In this document: positions 1 to 5,292 of the stretch, in pieces | Numbering within the stretch: position 1 is the stretch's first letter | How the letters are laid out: the number at the start of each line of letters is the position of its first letter | Source: RPQJ01 sp041910015 | Lineage (GTDB): Bacteria > Pseudomonadota > Gammaproteobacteria > Steroidobacterales > Steroidobacteraceae | Direction: 5' to 3' | Assembly: GCA_041910015.1 (NCBI GenBank) | Contig: JAYRRR010000075.1 | Coordinates: 1-5,292, forward strand | DNA: 5,292 nucleotides | The notes under the pieces: model-generated | What the model was told of the DNA's origin: nothing | Seen by the model: only the letters and a program-made list of their open reading frames with translations | Databases searched by the model: none | Program-made: the position numbers and the translations under genes

Positions 1-162
1 AAATGGCTGCGCGTGAACAATCGCGGCCAAATCACGCGCGAACACCACGAAAAGTGGGCGCGGGCGAACGAAGCCTACCTGATGGAAGGCAAGGCGCCGA
101 CGCCCGAGCTGCGCGGCGTGTTCCAGCGGTTCGCCGCGTGGCTGCGGCTGATCTACCGTCAG
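1..162 (+). other. Left-edge helical motif of the large protein, possibly the end of an upstream domain
   Basis: Codons 1-54 contain the pattern HHEKWARANEAYLMEGKAP followed by F..F..WL..IYRQL. I recognise this block in large phage polyvalent proteins, where it lies between upstream effector-type domains and the long helical C-terminal region. Its 'E-x-(W/F)-A-x3-E' arrangement resembles the glutamate helix that supplies the third zinc ligand in anthrax-lethal-factor-like metallopeptidases. The HExxH motif of such an enzyme would lie upstream of the window and is not visible. The conservation is recalled and the peptidase link is inference. Confidence 0.35.
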
Positions 163-3100
163 CTCGACGCGCTCAATGTGCAGCTGACCGACGAGGTTCG
201 CGGTGTCATGGACCGCATCTACGCCTCCGACGCTGAGATCGAGCGCGCCGAGGCCGAGGCGAGCCTCGAATCCCTGTTCCTCGACGCGAAATCCGCCGGC
301 ATGACGGAGGCGGAATTCGCGCTTTACCGCGCGGCCGTCGCCGAGCAGACGGTCGAGGCGAAGGAGCGGCTGCAGCGGAAGCTCATGCGAGCCGAGAAGC
401 TGAAGCGCGAGAAATGGTGGAAGGACGAACGCGCGAAGGTTGCCGAGGAGGTCGCGGCCGAGTTCGACGCGACGCCGGTCGCGCAGGCCTTTGGCCGGAT
501 GACCGGCAAGGACTCGGCCGAGCGGATGAGCAAGCAGCAGCTCGTCGACCGCTACGGCGCCGACGTGCTGAAGCGGCTGCCGCGCGGATACACCGAGGGC
601 CGCGGTGTCGCCTACGCGGAGGGCGGTCAGGATCTCGACTCGCTCGCCGAGGTGATGGGCTTCGCCACGGCCGATGACATGGTGCAGCAGCTGCTCGCGA
701 TGCCGAGCCGCGCCCGCCACATCGCACAGCAGGCCGAAGCACGGATGATGGAGCGGCACGGCGATCTGTTGAACGCCATCGCGCTCGCCGACGAAGCGAT
801 GGCGGCGGTTCACAACGAGCAACGCGAAAAAGTCCTGCGGATGGAGCTGCGCGCACTGAACCGCAAGGCGCGCGAGGTTGGGCCGTTCGTCCGCGCCGAG
901 CGGGACAGGGCCAAGGAAGATGCGCGGCAGGCACGTGCCGCCACCGACGTCCCGAACGCTTCGGTCTTCCGGAACATCGCGCGCGGGCTCATCGGCCAGA
1001 AGCAGGTCCGCGACCTGAACCCGAACGTGCACCTGATCGCCGAGCGCAAGGCGAGCCGCGCCGCGTTCGAGGCAATGGCAAAGGGCGACTATGTCGAGGC
1101 CCAGCAGCAGAAGCAACGCGAGCTGCTGAGCCACTACCTCTACCTCGAGGCGACGACGGCAAAGCAGGAGGCGGGCAAGGTCGTCGCCTACCTGAAAGGC
1201 TTCGAATCCGAGTCGAAGCGCGCCGCGCTCGCGAAGGCCGGCGCCGATTACCTCGCGCAGATCGAGGCCCTGCTCGAGCGCTACTCCTTCGCGAAGATCT
1301 CGAAGAAGGAGGTCGGCCGCCGCGAGTCGCTTGCCGCCTGGCTGCAGCAGCAGGAGGCCGACGGCGCAATGGTCGCCGTGCCGGAGGTCGTGCAGAACGA
1401 GGCGCGCCGGGTGAACTGGCAGTCGGTGCCGATGGACGAGCTGCGCGCGCTGCGCGACGCGGTCCGGAACATCTCGCACCTCGCGGGACTCAAGAACAAG
1501 CTCATCCGCAAACGCAAGGCAATCGAGTTCGGCGAGGTCGTCGACGACCTGCTCGCGGCGATCGAGGCCTCGGGGCTCGAGAGCACGGGCGACCTGAACC
1601 GTCCGAACATGGTCGGCGAGGGGATCGCGGCTCGGGGCGCGGCGGCCTGGCGCAAGTTCGACGCCGCGCACCTGAAGGTCGAGCAGCTCGTGAGCTGGCT
1701 CGACGGCGGCAGAATCGACGGCCCGTGGGCCCACTACCTGTTCGATCTCGCCGACGACGCGCAGACCACCGAATACGACCTGCACGCCGAGATCACACAG
1801 AAGCTCGAGGCGCTCTCGGCCGGCATGCCGAAGGCGTGGCGGCACGCGCTCACCGATCGCACGGCCGTCGGTCTGCCCGGGTTCGACAAGCCGGTGACGC
1901 GCTACGACCTGATCAGCATCGCGCTCAACATGGGCAACGAGCAGAACCTGCAGCGGCTGCGCGACGGCTACGGCTGGCAGGAGATCGACTTTGCGCGCAT
2001 CCGTGCCGCGCTGACGGCCGAGGACTGGCGCTATGTGCAGGGCGTGTGGGACACGCTCGAAACGCTCTGGCCGCACATGGCGGCGCTCGAGGAGCGCACC
2101 TCCGGCCTGCCGCCGGAGAAGGTGCAGGCGGTGCGCTTTGAGGCCGCCGGCGCCACCTGGCGGGGCGGCTACTTCCCGCTCGTCTACGACCCGCGATTCT
2201 CCAACGCCGGCGAGCGTCAGGGCTCCGAGGCCGAGTCGGTGCAGAACTTCGTCGCCCAGGGCTACGGCCGGGCGTCGACGAATCGCGGCGCGACCAAGCA
2301 GCGCGTGGAGACGCTGAAAGCGAAGCCGCTGCTCGACTACGAACAGGTGATCACCTCGCACCTGGCGAAGGTGATCAAGGACATCTCGCACCGCGAAGCC
2401 GTGCTCGGCATCCACAAAATCCTCACGCAGCCGCAGATCAAGGAGGCGCTGATCGACCGCGTCGGACAGGAGCAGTACCAGGACCTGCGCCGCTGGCTGC
2501 AGGTGCTCGTCAACGACCGCGCCGACACGCTGCATCAGGCCTCGGGGCTCGGCCGGTTCGTGATGGCGGCGCGCACGAACATGGCGATCGTCACGATGGG
2601 CTGGAAGATCAGCACGATGATGGCGCAGTTCGCAGGCCTCGGTCCGTCGCTCGACGTCGTCAAGCCGCGCTTTTTCGGCAAGGCGCTGATCCATGCTGTG
2701 CAGAGCCCGGCCGAGACGTGGACGCTCGTCGCCGCCAAGTCGGGCGAGATGCGCAACCGTGCGAACACCATCGAGCGCGATGCGCGCGATGCGCTGCTGC
2801 GCATGCGTGGTGAGCGCGGCGTGACGGCGAGCGTCCGTCGCACGGCGTTCTACCTGACGGCGCTGGCCGACCGGATGATTTCGACGCCCACCTGGCTCGG
2901 CGCCTACCAGCAGGCGCTCGCCGAGGGCCAAGGCGAGGAGGATGCGGTCCGCGCCGGCGATCGGGCGGTGCGTCTCTCGCAGGGCGCCGGCGGCTCGAAG
3001 GATCTCGCGGCCGTCCAGCGCAACAACGAGCTGATGAAGCTGCTGACGATGTACTACACGCCGTTCAACGTGCTCTACGCGCGCCTGCGCGACGTGGGGC

Positions 3101-3621
3101 ATCAGGGCGCGCTGCAAGGTATCGGCTACCTGCCAAAGGCCGCCGCCCGGCTGCTGGCGCTCGTGGTCCTGCCGGCGGTCCTTGGGGAGTTGCTCGCGAG
3201 CAGGGGCCCGGACGACGACGAGGACCCGGTCTGGTGGAGCATTCGCAAGACGCTGCTGTACCCGGTGGCGACGATCCCGGTCGTGCGCGACCTCGCGGGC
3301 TACCTCGAGGCGGCCATGATCGAGCTCTCGGGTTCGGGCGAGATGAAATTCCGGCCCGAATACCGGCTGTCGCCGGTGGTCTCGGCGATCGAGAAAGTCG
3401 CTCGCCTGCCGGGGCGCATGGTCGACGCAGCAACCGGAGAAGCCGAGGTCGCGGACGCTGTCTGGGACGTCTTCGAGGCCGCGGGCTACGTGGCCGGCCT
3501 GCCGACGGCCCAGGTGCGCATCACCGGCGAATACCTGGTCGACCTGTTGAGCGGCAACGCCGAGCCGGAAGACGCGGCGGAACTGCTCCGCGACGCACTC
3601 TACCGCCGTCCGCGCGAGTAG
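1..3621 (+). CDS. Large polyvalent-type phage internal virion (ejection) protein, C-terminal 1206 residues; 5' end outside window
   Basis: Frame 1 is open from the first base to TAG at 3619-3621. GTG at 13 is the first possible start, but it has no Shine-Dalgarno sequence and the similarity already begins before it, so this is a 5'-partial gene. Residues are numbered from the first window codon. Segments I recognise from large podophage/conjugative 'polyvalent' proteins are HEKWARANEAYLMEGKAP (16-33), a highly charged helical stretch (78-155) with EKWWKDERA, SLAEVMGF and ERHGDLL (214-257), VSWLDGG (564-570), GGYFPLVYD (722-730), TMGWKISTMMAQ (865-876), PTWLGAY (963-969) and YYTPFNVLYARLRD (1018-1030+). 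The C-terminal block may be the domain called LPD38, but I cannot confirm this without a profile search. Hydrophobic segments lie near 861-881, 1051-1066 and 1085-1104. The gene sits directly upstream of a T7-type fibre gene, the place of T7 gp16, so I infer a virion protein ejected with the DNA. No enzymatic domain is visible in this part. Confidence 0.8.
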   Translation, partial: KWLRVNNRGQITREHHEKWARANEAYLMEGKAPTPELRGVFQRFAAWLRLIYRQLDALNVQLTDEVRGVMDRIYASDAEIERAEAEASLESLFLDAKSAGMTEAEFALYRAAVAEQTVEAKERLQRKLMRAEKLKREKWWKDERAKVAEEVAAEFDATPVAQAFGRMTGKDSAERMSKQQLVDRYGADVLKRLPRGYTEGRGVAYAEGGQDLDSLAEVMGFATADDMVQQLLAMPSRARHIAQQAEARMMERHGDLLNAIALADEAMAAVHNEQREKVLRMELRALNRKAREVGPFVRAERDRAKEDARQARAATDVPNASVFRNIARGLIGQKQVRDLNPNVHLIAERKASRAAFEAMAKGDYVEAQQQKQRELLSHYLYLEATTAKQEAGKVVAYLKGFESESKRAALAKAGADYLAQIEALLERYSFAKISKKEVGRRESLAAWLQQQEADGAMVAVPEVVQNEARRVNWQSVPMDELRALRDAVRNISHLAGLKNKLIRKRKAIEFGEVVDDLLAAIEASGLESTGDLNRPNMVGEGIAARGAAAWRKFDAAHLKVEQLVSWLDGGRIDGPWAHYLFDLADDAQTTEYDLHAEITQKLEALSAGMPKAWRHALTDRTAVGLPGFDKPVTRYDLISIALNMGNEQNLQRLRDGYGWQEIDFARIRAALTAEDWRYVQGVWDTLETLWPHMAALEERTSGLPPEKVQAVRFEAAGATWRGGYFPLVYDPRFSNAGERQGSEAESVQNFVAQGYGRASTNRGATKQRVETLKAKPLLDYEQVITSHLAKVIKDISHREAVLGIHKILTQPQIKEALIDRVGQEQYQDLRRWLQVLVNDRADTLHQASGLGRFVMAARTNMAIVTMGWKISTMMAQFAGLGPSLDVVKPRFFGKALIHAVQSPAETWTLVAAKSGEMRNRANTIERDARDALLRMRGERGVTASVRRTAFYLTALADRMISTPTWLGAYQQALAEGQGEEDAVRAGDRAVRLSQGAGGSKDLAAVQRNNELMKLLTMYYTPFNVLYARLRDVGHQGALQGIGYLPKAAARLLALVVLPAVLGELLASRGPDDDEDPVWWSIRKTLLYPVATIPVVRDLAGYLEAAMIELSGSGEMKFRPEYRLSPVVSAIEKVARLPGRMVDAATGEAEVADAVWDVFEAAGYVAGLPTAQVRITGEYLVDLLSGNAEPEDAAELLRDALYRRPRE
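2848..3090 (+). other. Conserved C-terminal block of the large protein (LPD38-like?)
   Basis: Residues 950-1030 carry the order LADRMI, PTWLGAYQQALAEG, a D-x5-VR-LSQGAG stretch, KDLAAVQRNNELMKLL and MYYTPFNVLYARLRD. This succession is the part of the protein I recognise most strongly from large podophage proteins. It is rich in aromatic residues and immediately precedes the strongest hydrophobic segment. No catalytic motif is evident, so a structural or membrane-associated role is more likely than an enzymatic one. The specific domain name is a recollection, not a search result. Confidence 0.5.
3151..3198 (+). other. Predicted hydrophobic/membrane segment with acidic flank
   Basis: Residues 1051-1066 read LLALVVLPAVLGELLA, preceded by K/R residues (K1046, R1050) and followed by the acidic run DDDED (1071-1075). 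A second moderately hydrophobic stretch (LLYPVATIPVV, within 1085-1096) follows after WWSIRKT. This could be a helical hairpin that enters a membrane after ejection. The single glutamate inside the first segment and its short length (16 residues) make a classical transmembrane helix uncertain. Confidence 0.45.
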
Positions 3622-3697
3622 GCGGCGGCGCCTGCCGGCGGTTGACTTTCAAGGCGCTCGCACAGAGCCTCCGGCGCGCTCCAGCTGAGGGCCGCCG
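3622..3697 (+). other. Intergenic gap between the large protein and the tail fibre
   Basis: These 76 bases separate the TAG of the upstream gene from the ATG of the fibre gene. They contain GC-rich inverted-repeat fragments near the left end and the fibre's ribosome binding site at the right end. I see no T-tract that would make an intrinsic terminator and no paired -35/-10 promoter, so the two genes are probably co-transcribed as part of a late structural operon. Confidence 0.6.
3687..3691 (+). promoter_or_regulatory. Ribosome binding site of the tail fibre gene
   Basis: GAGGG lies 6 bases before the ATG at 3698, a good Shine-Dalgarno match and spacing. An in-frame TGA at 3686-3688 overlaps it, and only three sense codons separate that stop from the ATG, none of them a start. 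The start codon is therefore fixed unambiguously. Confidence 0.75.
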
Positions 3698-4201
3698 ATG
3701 ACAGTCTCGACGACAACCGCGCGCATTGCCTACGCCGGCAACGGCTCGACGACGAGCTTCACGGTCCCCTTCTTCTTCCTGGCCGACGCGGACCTGCGGG
3801 TCCTGAAGCGATCGGCGCTCGGCACCGAGACCGCCCTCGCGCTCACCACGCACTACATCGTGAGCGGCGCCGGCAACCCGGCGGGCGGCGCGGTGACGCT
3901 GTTCACCGCCCCGGCGACCGGGGAGACGCTCACGATCGTCCGCGACCCCGTCATCGCGCAGGCGACCGACTACCTGCCAAACGACCCGGTCCCGGCCGCG
4001 AGCCACGAGCGCGCGCTCGACCTGCTCACGATGGTCGCGCAGCGCCTTGACGACCGTCTCGACCGGGCACTCGTACTGGCCGAATCCGACACGCCGGGGC
4101 TCGGGGCATTCCGGGCCGGCGGCAACCGCATCACCGGGCTTGCGCCGGGTGCGCAGCCCTCGGATGCCGTGACGCTGCTGCAAGTGCAGGCGCTCATCGC
4201 C
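3698..4201 (+). other. T7 gp17-like fibre adaptor domain
   Basis: Residues 1-168 form a beta-rich domain with the order seen in podovirus fibres: a TTSFTVPF strand, a YIV strand, AVTLFTAP, TLTIVRD, a helix (residues 102-128), and a closing G-N-R-I-T-G-L / DAVT motif before the shaft. In T7 this domain docks the fibre at the tail-head junction, so its presence predicts a short-tailed virion. Confidence 0.85.
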
Positions 4202-5292
4202 TCGGCCGGCGTGGGCGGAGGAGGGGGTGGCTCGGGCGGTTCGGGCGGCGGTGGCACGGACATCGTCGTACCGCCGGCCGAGGTCGAGCGCATCGTCGAC
4301 ATCGTGCTCGCCGATCCGGGCCTGGCCGACCTGTTCACGCCGCTGAACACCCAGTACGGCAACCTGGCCGGGCAGCTCCTCGCGCTCAACACCTCGGTCG
4401 GTGCGATCAACGCTTCGGTCGCCACGGTCAACGTGACCCTGGTCGACATGCAGGCCGACATCGACGCCCTGTCGGCCATCTCGGGCGATCCGAACAACAT
4501 CATCGCCCTGATCACCGCCGAGACGAACGCGCGCATCGCTGGCGACACGGCGCTCGTGCAGACGATCGCGAAACTCGGCGCGGCCGCCGGCGACGACGTC
4601 TCGTTCATCATGAACATGGACACCGTGAAGGTGTCCTCGACCGAGACCATCGGTCAGCGGTTCTCCGGCATCGCGACCCAGTTCGCCGCCGCCTCCGCCT
4701 CCGTCGCCGCCGAGGCCACGGCTCGGTCGGCAGCCGACACGGCCACGGCGCAGACGATTGCCAAGCTGGGCGCCCTGAACGGCGCCGCCACTGCCTTCAT
4801 CCTCGACCTGAACACGGCCTACGTGAGCGGCACGGAGTCGCTCGGCCAGCGCTTCTCGGGCCTCGCCACGGCTGTCAACAACAACTCCGCGGCGATCGCC
4901 TCTGAACAGTCGGTGCGCGGCTCGGCGGATGCGTCCCTGGCGGCCTCGATCAGCACGTTGCAGTCGACGGTCGGCGGGCACACGACGACGATCCAGACCC
5001 AGGCCACGACGATCAACGGCATCCAGGCCAAGTACACCGTCAAGATCGACAACAACGGGTACGTCTCCGGCTACGGGCTCATCTCGACGGCGAACAACGG
5101 CGCGGTGACCTCCGAGTTCAAGGTGCTCGCGGATTCGTTCAAGGTCTTCAACGGTGCCTCGGCCGTGGCCCCGTTCGAGGTGGTCGGCGGCGTCGTCTAC
5201 ATGAAGGACATCGTCGTCAAGAACGCCAATATCGAGAGCCTGGCGGTCGGCAAGCTCATCTCGGGCGGCGAGAGCGCGTTCGTGCCGCGCGC
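3698..5292 (+). CDS. Chimeric tail fibre: T7 gp17-type adaptor joined to a lambda J-type (DUF1983) central fibre; 3' end outside window
   Basis: ATG at 3698 opens a frame that runs without a stop through 531 codons to the window edge. Residues 1-168 match the T7-type tail-fibre N-terminus, which attaches the fibre to the short tail: STTSFTVPFFFL (17-28), THYIV (51-55), GGAVTLFTAPATGETLTIVRDP (63-84), an ALDLL..VAQRL helix (106-117), then GNRITGLA (142-149) and DAVT (156-159), which parallel T7 gp17 GRRIVNLANAVDDRDAV. A Gly/Ser linker (173-186), a coiled coil (209-258), 64-residue repeats (275-421) and a second coiled coil (414-442) follow. Residues 445-531 (YTVKIDNNGYVSGYGL, TSEFKVLADSF, PFEVVGGVVYMKD) match the central-fibre region of phage tip attachment protein J. 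The protein is inferred to be a trimeric host-recognition fibre. The receptor-binding tip is not in the window. Confidence 0.9.
   Translation, partial: MTVSTTTARIAYAGNGSTTSFTVPFFFLADADLRVLKRSALGTETALALTTHYIVSGAGNPAGGAVTLFTAPATGETLTIVRDPVIAQATDYLPNDPVPAASHERALDLLTMVAQRLDDRLDRALVLAESDTPGLGAFRAGGNRITGLAPGAQPSDAVTLLQVQALIASAGVGGGGGGSGGSGGGGTDIVVPPAEVERIVDIVLADPGLADLFTPLNTQYGNLAGQLLALNTSVGAINASVATVNVTLVDMQADIDALSAISGDPNNIIALITAETNARIAGDTALVQTIAKLGAAAGDDVSFIMNMDTVKVSSTETIGQRFSGIATQFAAASASVAAEATARSAADTATAQTIAKLGALNGAATAFILDLNTAYVSGTESLGQRFSGLATAVNNNSAAIASEQSVRGSADASLAASISTLQSTVGGHTTTIQTQATTINGIQAKYTVKIDNNGYVSGYGLISTANNGAVTSEFKVLADSFKVFNGASAVAPFEVVGGVVYMKDIVVKNANIESLAVGKLISGGESAFVPR
4214..4255 (+). 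other. Glycine/serine hinge in the fibre
   Basis: Residues 173-186 are six glycines, Ser, two glycines, Ser and four glycines, directly between the adaptor domain and the coiled-coil shaft. The composition implies a flexible joint. The coding strand here is unusually G-rich, with four runs of three or more G. Confidence 0.8.
4322..4471 (+). other. Coiled-coil shaft of the fibre
   Basis: Hydrophobic residues fall in strict 4-3 spacing for about seven heptads: L209, F213, L216, Y220, L223, L227, L230, V234, I237, V241, V244, L248, M251, I255 and L258. Asparagine recurs at the same heptad position (N231, N238, N245). This is the pattern of a parallel coiled coil, most likely trimeric as in other phage fibres. 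Confidence 0.75.
4520..4960 (+). repeat. Tandem 64-residue (192-base) repeats in the fibre, two full and one partial
   Basis: Unit 1 is residues 275-338, unit 2 is 339-402, and a partial third begins at 403 (to about 421). Units 1 and 2 align without gaps and share 34 of 64 residues, including QTIAKLGA (288-295 and 352-359) and GQRFSG (319-324 and 383-388). The third copy keeps only the opening pattern E-x3-R-x3-D, then a leucine at the position of unit 1 L286 and the final I-x2-L. Matching codons differ at many third positions, so the duplication is old rather than recent. Alanine-rich spacer repeats of this kind are common before DUF1983-type domains. Confidence 0.85.
4937..5023 (+). other. 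Second coiled-coil segment leading into the J-like domain
   Basis: Residues L414, I418, L421, V425, H428, I432, Q435, I439 and I442 follow 4-3 spacing, with polar residues H428 and Q435 at two successive core positions. The form V-x2-H-T-x2-I-x2-Q-A-x2-I resembles the polar-core layers seen in trimeric fibre stalks. Confidence 0.6.
5030..5292 (+). other. Lambda J-like central fibre domain (DUF1983), truncated by the window
   Basis: Residues 445 onward contain YTVKIDNNGYVSGYGL, TSEFKVLADSFKVF, PFEVVGGVVYMKD and a KNANIESLAVGKLISG stretch. This is the characteristic order of the C-terminal central straight fibre region of tip attachment protein J in lambda-like siphoviruses and related prophages. 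The domain normally precedes the variable receptor-binding end, which would lie beyond the window. Confidence 0.85.

Noticed and set aside
13..15. GTG as the real start of the large protein
   Set aside because: There is no Shine-Dalgarno sequence upstream, the frame is open to the window edge, and related proteins extend much further N-terminally.
383..934. 183-codon minus-strand open frame and similar antisense frames across the first gene
   Set aside because: Their Arg/Ala/Pro/Ser-rich translations are composition artefacts opposite a long, well-supported coding frame.
3602..3642. Inverted repeat ACCGCCG / CGGCGGT as a terminator
   Set aside because: The 27-base loop is long, there is no T-tract, and short GC-rich inverted matches are expected by chance at this composition.
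3642..3670. TTGACT as a -35 promoter element for the fibre gene
   Set aside because: No credible -10 hexamer lies 16-18 bases downstream (the bases there read GAGCCT), so the match is probably chance.
3970..4650. 226-codon minus-strand open frame with a proline-rich stretch
   Set aside because: The prolines are the reverse complement of the fibre's glycine linker. There is no independent coding signal.
3521..4981. 486-codon open frame on the minus strand covering most of the fibre gene
   Set aside because: It is antisense to a clearly recognisable fibre gene. Its Arg/Gly-rich, low-hydrophobicity translation is typical of a GC-rich reverse-strand shadow, and it matches nothing I know.
3698..5292. 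Diversity-generating retroelement variable repeat in the fibre
   Set aside because: Such repeats lie at the receptor-binding C-terminus, which is outside the window. No template repeat or reverse transcriptase is visible.

Overview
The window holds two co-directional phage genes, both cut by the window edges, and nothing that looks like a bacterial housekeeping gene. Base composition is strongly GC-rich (roughly two thirds G+C by eye, with codon third positions mostly G or C). This fits a phage or prophage of a high-GC proteobacterium (for example Burkholderiales, Pseudomonadales or Xanthomonadales), but nothing here fixes the host or shows whether the phage is free or integrated.

Positions 1-3621 are the C-terminal 1206 codons of a very large, mostly helical, charged protein. 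It resembles the 'large polyvalent protein' type found in podophages and conjugative elements, and its true start lies upstream. Near its C-terminus are hydrophobic stretches and a conserved-looking block (PTWLGAY ... DLAAVQRNNE ... YYTPFNVLYARLRD). A 76-base gap (3622-3697) contains a Shine-Dalgarno sequence but no convincing terminator or promoter.

Positions 3698-5292 encode the first 531 residues of a tail fibre that continues past the window. Its N-terminus (residues 1 to about 168) looks like the T7 gp17-type adaptor that fixes a fibre to a podovirus tail. A glycine/serine hinge follows, then about seven unbroken heptads of coiled coil, two 64-residue tandem repeats plus a partial third, and a domain matching the central-fibre region of lambda-type tip protein J (DUF1983). 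The fibre therefore joins a short-tail adaptor to a long-tail (siphovirus) fibre module.

The order 'huge internal protein, then fibre' matches T7 gene 16 followed by gene 17. The inference is that the first protein is carried in the virion and ejected with the DNA, perhaps forming part of a channel or delivering effector domains encoded upstream, while the second recognises the host. The most interesting points are the chimeric fibre, its internal architecture, and the possible enzymatic domain just upstream of the left edge.
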